Shown here: in pieces, positions 54,934-62,915 of the stretch
How the letters are laid out: each line of letters opens with the position of its first letter
Position numbering within the stretch: position 1 is the first letter of the stretch
Assembly (NCBI RefSeq): GCF_022288725.1
Contig: NZ_JAKNTA010000004.1
Span: forward strand, 1 to 64,000
Length of the DNA: 64,000 nt
From: Kitasatospora sp. A2-31
GTDB taxonomy: Bacteria; Actinomycetota; Actinomycetes; Streptomycetales; Streptomycetaceae
Direction: 5' to 3'
Program-made: the position numbers and the translations under genes
Notes under the pieces: generated by a model
What the model was told of the DNA's origin: nothing
What the model saw: the letters and a program-made list of their open reading frames with translations, nothing else
The model's database searches: none

Positions 54934-55785
54934 GTGGCAGCCAAGGAGAGTCGCGAGCACGGCCGTGAGCACAGGCGCGAGCACGACCGTGCGCCGGAGC
55001 GGCTGGCGCGGAAGCCGTACGAGCACGAGCTGCTGCGGCTCCAGCACGAGCTGGTGCAGCTCCAGGAGTGGGTCCGTGCCGAGGGCGCCCGGCTGGTGGT
55101 CGTCTTCGAGGGGCGCGACGCGGCCGGCAAGGGCGGAGCGATCAAGCGGGTGACGGAGTTTCTGAACCCGCGCATCGCGCGGGTCGTGGCCCTTCCCAAG
55201 CCGACCGAGCGCCAGCGCACCCAGTGGTACTTCCAGCGGTACGTGGAGCAGCTGCCGGCCGCCGGGGAGATCGTGCTGTTCGACCGCAGTTGGTACAACC
55301 GCGCCGGGGTCGAGAAGGTGATGGGCTTCTGCACCGACGAGGAGCACCGGCAGTTCCTGGACCAGTGCCCGACGTTCGAGCGGATGCTGATCGACTCGGG
55401 CATCCTGCTGCGCAAGTACTGGTTCTCGGTCAGCGACACCGAGCAGCAGCGGCGGTTCCGCGACCGGTTGGAGGACCCGATGCGCCGGTGGAAGCTCTCG
55501 CCGATGGACCTGGAGTCGATCACCCGCTGGGAGGACTACTCACGGGCCAAGGACGAGATGTTCGCCCGCACCGACACGCCGGAGTCGCCCTGGTACGTGG
55601 TGGAGAGCGACGACAAGCGGCGGGCCCGGATCAACATGATCGCCCACCTGCTGTCCGGCCTGCCGTACCGCGAGGTGGCCCCGCCGCGGATCGAGCTGCC
55701 GGAACGCCCGCCCTCCCGGGGCTACCGCCGGCCGCCGCGGGAGGCCCAGACGTACGTGCCGGACCACGCGGCGCGGTTGGGCTGA
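54934..55785 (+). CDS. ppk2: Polyphosphate kinase 2 (PPK2 family)
   Basis: 283 aa from the GTG at 54934. The P-loop is VFEGRDAAGKGGAIKRV, the lid and second motif FDRSWYNRAGVEKVMGF, with RQRTQWYFQRYVEQLPAAGE between them: the full single-domain PPK2 pattern. N-terminal ~35 residues are very basic and acidic mixed. It interconverts polyphosphate and nucleotides; whether it favours ADP or GDP is not visible. Downstream ABM gene is 165 bp away. Confidence 0.94.
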   Translation: MAAKESREHGREHRREHDRAPERLARKPYEHELLRLQHELVQLQEWVRAEGARLVVVFEGRDAAGKGGAIKRVTEFLNPRIARVVALPKPTERQRTQWYFQRYVEQLPAAGEIVLFDRSWYNRAGVEKVMGFCTDEEHRQFLDQCPTFERMLIDSGILLRKYWFSVSDTEQQRRFRDRLEDPMRRWKLSPMDLESITRWEDYSRAKDEMFARTDTPESPWYVVESDDKRRARINMIAHLLSGLPYREVAPPRIELPERPPSRGYRRPPREAQTYVPDHAARLG

Positions 55786-55950
55786 CGGGGAGCGGGGTGC
55801 GGGGCGCCTCCCGGCGTTCGAGGGCCCGGTGACGGCTCCTCCGAACGGCTCCGTGGCGGTTGCCGCGGCCGGTGCCAGGCCGTCGGATGGACGTGGCCCC
55901 GAGGGCAGGGGCGCCGCCGCGGCGCCCGGACGACGTCAGGAGACCCGCCC

Positions 55951-56553
55951 ATGTACGTGCGCACCGGCTACTTCACCGGCGACCCGAGCACCATCGACCA
56001 GGCGCTGGACGGCCTGCGCGCCGAGGCCGTCGGGCTGCTCTCCGCCCAGCCCGGCTACCGGGGCTACGGGCTCTTCGCCGACCGGGAGCGCGGCGTGATC
56101 ATGATGGGCTCCTGGTGGGACACCGCGCAGCACGAGCGGGACAGCGCCGAGCGACTGCGGCAGCGGCGCGACGAGCTGCTGGCGCCGTTCGCCACCACGA
56201 CCGCCGTCGAGGTGATGGAGGCCACGGTCGTCACGCCGCCGGCGCCGGTCGGCCCGGGCGCCGGCTTCCGGCTGGTCCGGTTCGACATCGAGCCGGACCG
56301 GTGCGACGAACTGGCCGAGGGCTTCCGCACCGGCGCGCTGCCCGCCCTGCAGGGGATGGACGGCTTCGTCAGCGCCGCGCTGCTGCTCAACCGCGCGGTG
56401 GGCCGCGGCTCGGTGGGCGTGGTCTTCGCGGACCGGGCGACGCTGGCGGCCTCCCGGGGGCCGCAGGCCGCCGCCCGGGCGAAGGCCGCCGCCGCCGGCG
56501 CGGCCGTCCGCTCGCTGGAGGAGCTCGACGTGGTCCTGCTGGAGCGCTCGTAG
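55951..56553 (+). CDS. Antibiotic biosynthesis monooxygenase (ABM)-like protein, two half-domains
   Basis: 200 aa from the ATG at 55951 with AGGAG upstream. Two ferredoxin-like halves: ~1-95 (MYVRTGYFTGDPSTIDQALD, GYGLFADRERGVIMMGSWWD) and ~100-200 (FRLVRFDIEPDRCDELAEGF, MDGFVSAALLLNR). The role could be a haem- or quinone-related monooxygenase or a binding protein; I cannot assign a substrate. No biosynthetic cluster is nearby. Confidence 0.75.
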   Translation: MYVRTGYFTGDPSTIDQALDGLRAEAVGLLSAQPGYRGYGLFADRERGVIMMGSWWDTAQHERDSAERLRQRRDELLAPFATTTAVEVMEATVVTPPAPVGPGAGFRLVRFDIEPDRCDELAEGFRTGALPALQGMDGFVSAALLLNRAVGRGSVGVVFADRATLAASRGPQAAARAKAAAAGAAVRSLEELDVVLLERS

Positions 56554-56644
56554 CGCCCGCCCCGGCCGAGGCCCCCGGGGGGCCGGAGCCGGTGGTCGCC
56601 CTCGGCCGCGCGGGGCTGTCGGCGCCCTCGCATAGGCTTCCAGT

Positions 56645-57994
56645 GTGGACGAACCGGACCTCTTCACCGCCGCCGCCGAGGAACGCCAGGCCAGGGAGCC
56701 CGGCCGGGCCCCGCTCGCCGTGCGGATGCGCCCGCGGACCCTCGACGAGGTGGCCGGGCAGCGGCAGCTGCTGAAGCCCGGCTCCCCGCTGCGCCGCCTG
56801 GTCGCCGGCTCGCGAGGCCCGGCGGCGACCAGTTCGGTGATCCTCTGGGGCCCGCCCGGCACCGGGAAGACCACGCTGGCCCACGTGATCAGCCAGGCCG
56901 TCGAGGGCCGGTTCGTCGAGCTGTCGGCCATCACCGCGGGCGTCAAGGAGGTCCGCGCGGTGATCGACGGCGCCCGCCGCGCGGTGGGCATGAGCGGCAA
57001 GGAGACGGTGCTCTTCCTGGACGAGATCCACCGCTTCTCCAAGGCGCAGCAGGACTCGCTGCTGCCCGCGGTGGAGAACCGCTGGGTCACCCTGATCGCC
57101 GCGACCACCGAGAACCCGTACTTCTCGGTCATCTCCCCGCTGCTGTCGCGCTCCCTGCTGCTCACCCTGGAGTCGCTGACCGACGAGGACATCCGCGCGC
57201 TGCTGCGCCGCGCGGTGGCCGACGAGCGCGGCCTGGAGGGCGCGCTCGAGCTGTCCGCGGAGGCCGAGGAGCACCTGGTCCGGCTGGCCGGCGGGGACGC
57301 CCGGCGGGCGCTCACCACGCTGGAGGCGGCGGCCGGCGCGGCGCTGGAGAAGGGCGAGGCGAGCATCACGCTGGCCACCACCGAGACGGCGGTGAACCAG
57401 GCGGCCGTGCGCTACGACAAGGACGGGGACCAGCACTACGACGTCGCCAGCGCGTTGATCAAGTCGATCCGGGGCAGCGACGTGGACGCCACGCTGCACT
57501 ACCTGGCCCGGATGATCGAGGCGGGGGAGGACCCGCGGTTCATCGCGCGCCGGCTGATGATCTCGGCCAGTGAGGACGTGGGCCTGGCCGATCCGACCGC
57601 GCTGCCCACGGCGGTGGCGGCGGCCCAGGCGGTGGCGCTGATCGGCTTCCCGGAGGCGCGGATCATCCTCTCCCAGGCCGCCATCGCGCTGGCCCTCGCG
57701 CCCAAGTCCAACGCCGCCTACCTGGCGATCGACGCGGCGCTGGCGGACGTCCGGCAGGGCCTGGCGGGCGCGGTCCCGCCGCACCTGCGGGACGCCCACT
57801 ACGGCGGCGCGGGCAAGCTGGGGCACGGGCAGGGCTACCAGTACCCGCACGACCTGCCGGAGGGCATCGCGGCGCAGCAGTACGCGCCGGACGCGGTGCA
57901 CGGCAAGGAGTACTACCGGCCGACCCGGCACGGCGGGGAGGCCCGCTACGCGGACATCGTCGAGTGGACGAGGGGCCGGCTGAAGGGGGAGTGA
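56645..57994 (+). CDS. rarA: Replication-associated recombination protein RarA (MgsA/Mgs1 family AAA+ ATPase)
   Basis: 449 aa from the GTG at 56645. Walker [18 protein letters not shown], Walker [17 protein letters not shown], sensor 1 [13 protein letters not shown], arginine finger [13 protein letters not shown], then the MgsA C-terminal tetramerisation domain with [20 protein letters not shown] and [19 protein letters not shown]. Acts at stalled forks and interacts with SSB in relatives. rpsD lies 400 bp downstream. Confidence 0.95.
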   Translation: MDEPDLFTAAAEERQAREPGRAPLAVRMRPRTLDEVAGQRQLLKPGSPLRRLVAGSRGPAATSSVILWGPPGTGKTTLAHVISQAVEGRFVELSAITAGVKEVRAVIDGARRAVGMSGKETVLFLDEIHRFSKAQQDSLLPAVENRWVTLIAATTENPYFSVISPLLSRSLLLTLESLTDEDIRALLRRAVADERGLEGALELSAEAEEHLVRLAGGDARRALTTLEAAAGAALEKGEASITLATTETAVNQAAVRYDKDGDQHYDVASALIKSIRGSDVDATLHYLARMIEAGEDPRFIARRLMISASEDVGLADPTALPTAVAAAQAVALIGFPEARIILSQAAIALALAPKSNAAYLAIDAALADVRQGLAGAVPPHLRDAHYGGAGKLGHGQGYQYPHDLPEGIAAQQYAPDAVHGKEYYRPTRHGGEARYADIVEWTRGRLKGE

Positions 57995-58016
57995 CCGCCC
58001 GCGCCGGTGCGGGCGG
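57995..58016 (+). terminator. Weak hairpin after rarA
   Basis: CCGCCCGC (57995-58002) and GCGGGCGG (58009-58016), 6-base loop, beginning at the rarA stop. Confidence 0.5.
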
Positions 58017-58094
58017 GCGGGCGGGAACGGACCGTGCCCCGGGCGTCGGTGCCGGGCGGGAGCGCCCGGCGGCGAGCGGGCGACCGGGAGCGGG

Positions 58095-58397
58095 TACACT
58101 GGCCGGAAGTGCCGTGTCCCGGGACGGCGGCAGGGGTGACCCTGACCGACCGGCCGCACCAGCGGGGCACCGGCGTCGGCCCCCTCGGGGGCCCAGGAGC
58201 GTCGCGCACCGTTTCGGTGTCGCGTGCAGCCCACCAGCCCAGGCTCGGTGGGCCACTCGTGTGCAAGCACTCATGTGCCCGGCTCCGGAGAGCGGCTGAC
58301 CGCATCGCGCAGGCGACGTGGTTTTCTCCGGGTCGCGACGAGCGACCTCCGTCAACACCTGGTGAAGCCGTATTCGTAAGCAAGGAAGGTTTGGTTC
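58095..58397 (+). promoter_or_regulatory. Candidate structured 5' leader of rpsD
   Basis: A -10-like TACACT (58095-58100) starts a ~290-nt non-coding stretch before the rpsD ribosome site AAGGAAGG. Three strong stems fall in it: GGCCCCC/GGGGGCC (58178-58193), CACCG/CGGTG near 58207-58219, and CCCACCAGCC/GGCT(C)GGTGGG (58230-58252). S4 binds its own leader in several bacteria. The promoter lacks a good -35, so the 5' end is uncertain. Confidence 0.4.
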
Positions 58398-59012
58398 ATG
58401 GCGAACCAGAAGCGTCCCAAGGTCAAGATCGCGCGTGCGCTCGGCGTGCCGCTGACCCCGAAGTCCGTCAAGTACTTCGAGGCCCGCCCGTACCCGCCCG
58501 GCCAGCACGGCCGTGGCCGCAAGCAGAACTCGGACTACAAGGTCCGTCTGCTCGAGAAGCAGCGTCTTCGCGCCCAGTACGACCTGAGCGAGAAGCAGCT
58601 GTCGCGTGCGTTCGACCGCGCGAAGAAGGCCGAGGGCAAGACCGGTGAGGCGCTCGTCGCCGAGCTGGAGACCCGTCTGGACTCGCTGGTGCTGCGTTCG
58701 GGCATCGCCCGCACCATCTACCAGGCCCGCCAGATGGTCGTCCACGGCCACATCGAGGTCAACGGCGGCAAGGTCAACAAGCCGTCGTTCCAGATGAAGC
58801 CGGGCTACGTCGTGACCGTTCGCGACCGTAGCAAGGAGAAGGTCCCGTTCCAGGTCGCCCGTGAGGGTGGCTACGCGGGCGAGGGCCAGACCCCGAAGTA
58901 CCTCGAGGTCAACCTGAAGGCCCTGGCCTTCCGCCTGGACCGTGCGCCGCAGCGCAAGGAGATCCCGGTGATCTGCGACGAGCAGCTCGTCGTCGAGTAC
59001 TACTCGCGCTGA
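58398..59012 (+). CDS. rpsD: 30S ribosomal protein S4
   Basis: 204 aa from the ATG at 58398, with AAGGAAGG upstream. ANQKRPKVKIARALGVPLTP N-terminus without the Cys residues of the zinc-binding form (C- type). FEARPYPPGQHGRGRK, the S4 RNA-binding fold (TRLDSLVLRSGIARTIYQAR; QMVVHGHIEVNGGKVNKPSF), and C-terminal ICDEQLVVEYYSR. Primary 16S binder and usually an autoregulator. Stands alone, not in an alpha operon. Confidence 0.98.
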   Translation: MANQKRPKVKIARALGVPLTPKSVKYFEARPYPPGQHGRGRKQNSDYKVRLLEKQRLRAQYDLSEKQLSRAFDRAKKAEGKTGEALVAELETRLDSLVLRSGIARTIYQARQMVVHGHIEVNGGKVNKPSFQMKPGYVVTVRDRSKEKVPFQVAREGGYAGEGQTPKYLEVNLKALAFRLDRAPQRKEIPVICDEQLVVEYYSR

Positions 59013-59040
59013 CCCGCGAGCGGTACGCCTGCCGTACCCG

Positions 59041-59075
59041 GTGAGCCCCGTCGCCTTCCCGGCGACGGGGCTCAC
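59041..59075. terminator. Terminator after rpsD
   Basis: Perfect 15-bp arms GTGAGCCCCGTCGCC (59041-59055) and GGCGACGGGGCTCAC (59061-59075), loop TTCCC, followed by CCCTTTCC. Also lies past the convergent TPR gene. Confidence 0.85.
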
Positions 59076-59114
59076 CCCTTTCCGGCCGCGGGCGCAGCTC
59101 CGGCCCGCTCGCGG

Positions 59115-59441
59115 TCAGAGCTCCCCGCCGGTCATCGCGGCGGCGAGCCGCAGGTGCGGGCGGGCCTCCTCGGCGCGGCCCTGGCGCTCCAGCGTCCGCC
59201 CCAGCATCAGGCGGGCGTAGTCCTCCGCCGGGTCGGCGTCCAGGATCCGGCGCAGCTCGGCCTCGGCGCGGGAGAGCTGGGCGGAGTGGTAGTAGCTGCG
59301 CGCCAGGAGCATCCGGACCGAGAGGTTGGCCGGCTCCTCGGCGAGGACGCCCTCCAGCATGCGGGCCGCGTCGGCGAAGGCCTTGGACTCGAAGTGGAAC
59401 TTCGCGAGGCGGTACTCGTCGGCGGCGGTGTGGATGGCCAC
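59115..59441 (-). CDS. Small tetratricopeptide-repeat protein
   Basis: 108 aa from the GTG at 59441, with GGAAGGAGC upstream. Three TPR-like helical pairs: EYRLAKFHFESKAFADAARM, VRMLLARSYYHSAQLSRAEA and ARLMLGRTLERQGRAEEARP. No other domain and no signal peptide. A protein-protein scaffold with unknown partner; it is 83 bp downstream of the ATPase gene below on the same strand, but has its own ribosome site. Confidence 0.8.
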   Translation of the reverse strand: MAIHTAADEYRLAKFHFESKAFADAARMLEGVLAEEPANLSVRMLLARSYYHSAQLSRAEAELRRILDADPAEDYARLMLGRTLERQGRAEEARPHLRLAAAMTGGEL

Positions 59442-59524
59442 GGCTGCTCCTTCCGGATCGGCCCGGCACCGGGGGTGGAACGGTGGCGCCGGGTGGTGCT
59501 GCCCGCTCCAGCAATGGACAAGAT

Positions 59525-61732
59525 TCAACTATTCCCCACCGGGGTCGGCTGCGGCGCCGGCGGGGCGGCCCGGGGCCCGGGCCGCGGCCCCGGCCCGTCG
59601 GGACGGCCGTCGCCGCCCAGCGCACGGTGCACGGCCGCGTCCAGGTCGAGCCGGGCGCCGAGGGCGAAGCAGTCGGAGAACTCCTGCTCGGTCAGCCCGG
59701 TCCGGGCCCGCTCCTCGCAGTCCCGGTGCGGCCCGTTGAAGGTTCGCGAGCCGAAGAACGGCTTGCCCACGGCCTGCCAGATCCGGTGCGCCGCGCCCTG
59801 CAGCACCCGGGCCTCGCGCAGGTCGCCCGGTGTGCCCGGCCCGGTCGGCTCGGTCTCCAGCAGCGCGAGCAGGTCGATCGCCAGCACGATGCCGAGCAGG
59901 TCGTGGAAGAGGTGGTTCAGCCGCACGCTCTCCCGGGCCTGCGCCCGTGCCAGCCGGACCTCGCCGTTCATCCAGTGCGAGTACGCCAGCGCGTAGAGCC
60001 CGTACGCGTACGCCCACTGCTCGCCGTGCTCCTCGCAGAGCTCGCGGACCTGGGCCAGCCACAGCTCGCCGCTCTCCTGGTCGCCCTGGAACAGGTAGGC
60101 GATGCCCAGCTCGAACATGGCCATCAGGACGTTGCTGTTGAGCTCGCCGATGGTCCGGTAGTGCCAGAGCGCCTCCTCGAACAGCTCGGCGGCCCGGACC
60201 GGTTCGTCACCGATCAGCGCCGCGCAGCCCTGCCGGTGGACGGCGTAGGCGAGGGCCCGGTCGTCCCCGGTGGCCAGCGCCTGGCGGCGACACTCCTCCA
60301 GCGCCGGGCGGGCCGCCACCAGGTCGCCCTGGAGGGTGGCCGTGTACCCGGTGACCCAGAGCGCCTTGGCCCGTGCCTCGGTCGGCTCGGGGGCGAGCGC
60401 CAGCGCGCGGTCCAGCCAGTGCCGGCCCTCCCCGAGGTGGCCGCAGCCGACCCAGTAGAACCAGAGCGTGCCGGCCAGCAGCAGGGCCAGCTGCTCCTCG
60501 CCCGGTTCGGCGAGGGAGAACTCCAGCGCCGCCCGGAGGTTGGCGTGCGCCAGGCCGGTGCGCTCGGCGGTCTCCGCCTGCCGGGGCCCGAACCACTCGA
60601 CCTCGCCCCAGGTGGCCACCCCGAGGTACCAGTCCCGGTGGCGGCGCAGCAGCCGCCGCTCCTCGCCGGCGGCGCGCAGCCAGTGCAGGCCGTACTCGCG
60701 CAGCGTGTCGAGCAGCCGGAAGCGGACGCCGAAGGCGCTCTCCTCGCGCAGCACCACGGACTTGCCGACGAGTTCGGACACCAGGTCGAGCAGGTCGTCC
60801 GGCTCCAGGCCCTCGCCGGCGCAGACGTACTCGGCGGCCTCCAGGTCGAAGGCGCCCGCGAAGACGGAGAGGCGCGCCCAGAGTAAACGTTCCTGCACCG
60901 TGCAGAGCTCGTGACTCCAACCGATCGTCGTTCGAAGCGTCTGGTGGCGCGGCGGGGCCGTTCTGCAGCCGCCGGTGAGCAGCCGGAAGCGGTCGTCCAG
61001 ACGGGCGGTGATCTGCTCCACCGAGAGCGCGCGCAGCCGCCCGGCCGCCAGCTCCACCGCCAGCGGGATGCCGTCGAGCCGGCGGCAGAGCTGGGCGACC
61101 CCCTCGGCGTTCGCCGGGGTGACCTCGAAGCCCGGCACCGCCGCCCGCGCCCGGTCGGCGAACAGCCGCACCGCGTCCGGGAGCTGGCCCGGCCGCACCG
61201 GGCCCACCGGCAGCGGCGCCAGCGTGTACAGGTGCTCGCCCGCCGCCCGCAGCTCCGCCCGGCTGGTGGCCAGCACCCGCAGGCCCGGCAGCGCCCGCAG
61301 CAGCGCCTCGGCCAGCTCCGCGCAGGCCGGCACCAGGTGCTCGCAGCCGTCCAGCACGATCAGCAGCCGCTGCCCGGCCAACTGCTCGGTGAGCACGTCC
61401 AGCGGCGCCCGGGCGGTGCCGTCGGTCAGCCGGAGCGCCTCCAGCACGGCGTGGCCGAGCAGCAGCGGGTCCTGCACCGGGGAGACCTCGACCAGCCGGG
61501 TGCCGTCCGGGAAGGCGCCGGCCGCGCGGGCCGCGGCGCGCAGCGCCAGCCGACTCTTGCCGACCCCTCCCGGGCCGGTCACCGTCACCAGCCGGGCGGC
61601 GGCGAGCAGCCGGGCCAGCTCGGTCAGCTCCCGGTGCCGCCCGACGAAGCTGGTCACCTCCGCCGGGAGGCCGCCGGGCGCAGGCCCCCGCGCCGACGCC
61701 CCTCCCGGATCCGCTGTCGAGTCACCGGCCAA
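59525..61732 (-). CDS. AfsR/LuxR-type STAND ATPase without DNA-binding domain
   Basis: 735 aa from the TTG at 61732 (GAGGAG 5-10 bp upstream). N-terminal NB-ARC-like ATPase: FVGRHRELTELARLLAAA, Walker A VTGPGGVGKSRLALRAA, Walker B LLIVLDGCEHL, RLDGIPLAVELAAGRL. After the ~350-residue ATPase/winged part, helical TPR-like repeats run to ~690. The tail is Pro/Gly-rich. Related streptomycete proteins usually carry a C-terminal LuxR or N-terminal SARP DNA-binding domain; neither is visible, so it may work with a separate regulator. A hairpin lies just before its ribosome site (61752-61776). Confidence 0.88.
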   Translation of the reverse strand: MAGDSTADPGGASARGPAPGGLPAEVTSFVGRHRELTELARLLAAARLVTVTGPGGVGKSRLALRAAARAAGAFPDGTRLVEVSPVQDPLLLGHAVLEALRLTDGTARAPLDVLTEQLAGQRLLIVLDGCEHLVPACAELAEALLRALPGLRVLATSRAELRAAGEHLYTLAPLPVGPVRPGQLPDAVRLFADRARAAVPGFEVTPANAEGVAQLCRRLDGIPLAVELAAGRLRALSVEQITARLDDRFRLLTGGCRTAPPRHQTLRTTIGWSHELCTVQERLLWARLSVFAGAFDLEAAEYVCAGEGLEPDDLLDLVSELVGKSVVLREESAFGVRFRLLDTLREYGLHWLRAAGEERRLLRRHRDWYLGVATWGEVEWFGPRQAETAERTGLAHANLRAALEFSLAEPGEEQLALLLAGTLWFYWVGCGHLGEGRHWLDRALALAPEPTEARAKALWVTGYTATLQGDLVAARPALEECRRQALATGDDRALAYAVHRQGCAALIGDEPVRAAELFEEALWHYRTIGELNSNVLMAMFELGIAYLFQGDQESGELWLAQVRELCEEHGEQWAYAYGLYALAYSHWMNGEVRLARAQARESVRLNHLFHDLLGIVLAIDLLALLETEPTGPGTPGDLREARVLQGAAHRIWQAVGKPFFGSRTFNGPHRDCEERARTGLTEQEFSDCFALGARLDLDAAVHRALGGDGRPDGPGPRPGPRAAPPAPQPTPVGNS

Positions 61733-61751
61733 GCGCTGCTCCTCGGGTCAG

Positions 61752-61776
61752 GGCCCGGACCCCGCTGGTCCGGGCC
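61752..61776. other. Hairpin in the 5' region of the STAND ATPase gene
   Basis: 10-bp perfect arms GGCCCGGACC (61752-61761) and GGTCCGGGCC (61767-61776), loop CCGCT, ending about 5 bp before the GAGGAG ribosome site on the minus strand. It could affect translation or be a chance stem. Confidence 0.4.
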
Positions 61777-61993
61777 TGCGGCGGACCGCATCGGCGGCGG
61801 TCCGCCCGGTGGAACGAGGTGACCGAGCGGTGGGTTACGCGCGCCGATCGCACATCCGACCGGATCGGCCGGGCGGGGCGGGGAAGGACCGGGCCGGTCC
61901 CGGGCGGCGCGGGCGGCATAACCCGGTCCGGAAACCGGTCATGGTCGCGATAGGGTTCCTTCCGGAGAACAGCAAGGCGAGGGAGCGCACAAG

Positions 61994-62470
61994 GTGTCCG
62001 TGGGAGAGCTGGCCGGCTTGCTCGTAGCCGTCTTCTGGGCGGTCCTGGTCACCCTGCTCGCCGTGGTGCTGGTCCGGCTCTCGCGGGTGCTCAAGGAGGC
62101 CACCGTCCTGGTTTCGGCCGTGACCGAACAGGCCGTGCCGCTGCTGACCGAGGCGGGCGCCGCGGTGCGCAGCGCGAACCAGCAGCTGGAGCGGGTGGAC
62201 GAGATCACCGCCAACGTCCAGGACGCGGCCGCCAACGCCAACGCGCTCTCCTCCACCGTCGCGGCCACCCTGGGCGGGCCGCTGGTCAAGGTCGCGGCCT
62301 TCAGCTACGGCGTCCGCAAGGCGGTCGCCAAGCAGAACGGCACCCCGACGCTTCCCTCCCAGCCGGGCGAGCGCGAGGAGCTGGCCCGGCTGATCCGGGC
62401 CGAGGTGCGCGCGGCGACCGCGCCCAGGAGCGGTCTGCTCGCCCGGGTCCGGCGCGCGGTGAGGGGCTGA
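61994..62470 (+). CDS. DUF948-type membrane-anchored protein
   Basis: 158 aa from the GTG at 61994. N-terminal TM helix (LLVAVFWAVLVTLLAVVLVR), then a long helix with LLTEAGAAVRSANQQLERVD, typical of DUF948, and a basic tail. Family function is unknown; it is often found near alaS in actinobacteria, as here. The next gene starts 4 bp after its stop. Confidence 0.85.
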   Translation: MSVGELAGLLVAVFWAVLVTLLAVVLVRLSRVLKEATVLVSAVTEQAVPLLTEAGAAVRSANQQLERVDEITANVQDAAANANALSSTVAATLGGPLVKVAAFSYGVRKAVAKQNGTPTLPSQPGEREELARLIRAEVRAATAPRSGLLARVRRAVRG

Positions 62471-62474
62471 CGGC

Positions 62475-62915
62475 ATGGTTCGACGCATCTTCTGGATGGC
62501 GGTCGGCGCCGGCGCCACCGTCTGGGCCATGAACAAGGCCAACGAGGCCGTCCACCGGCTCACCCCGGACAGCCTCTCCGGCACCGCCGCGCGCGGTGCG
62601 CTGCACCTGGGCGACCTCGCCAAGCAGTTCGCCCAGGACGTGAAGGCCGGCATGGCCGAGCGCGAGGACCAGCTGCGCGAGGACCTCGGACTGGACGGCA
62701 CCGCCGTCGTCGAGCCCCGCCGCCGCCGGGTGCTGCGCGGCGAGCCGCAGTACCGAGCTATCTCGGCGGCGCCCGGTAGCCCGGCCGCCGCCCTGCCTCC
62801 GTCCAGCAGTGCCCGCGCATCGTCGAACGGTGCCCGCCCCACCCCAGCCATCGAAAAGACGCCCCGCCGCGCGCTGCCGCAGCAGGGCGGTACACCGAAC
62901 CGGAAGGACCACTAA
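62475..62915 (+). CDS. Small membrane-associated protein in the alaS operon
   Basis: 146 aa from the ATG at 62475. A weakly hydrophobic N-terminus ([20 protein letters not shown]) is followed by a charged helical part ([20 protein letters not shown]) and a variable Ser/Pro/Ala tail. Found as a conserved but uncharacterised protein between the DUF948 gene and alaS in streptomycetes. Its stop overlaps the alaS start by one base (TAATG). Confidence 0.8.
   Translation: MVRRIFWMAVGAGATVWAMNKANEAVHRLTPDSLSGTAARGALHLGDLAKQFAQDVKAGMAEREDQLREDLGLDGTAVVEPRRRRVLRGEPQYRAISAAPGSPAAALPPSSSARASSNGARPTPAIEKTPRRALPQQGGTPNRKDH

Noticed and set aside
53127..56553. GNAT, LysR, PPK2 and ABM genes as a biosynthetic cluster
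   Set aside because: No core biosynthetic enzyme; each gene is separate with its own spacing and direction.
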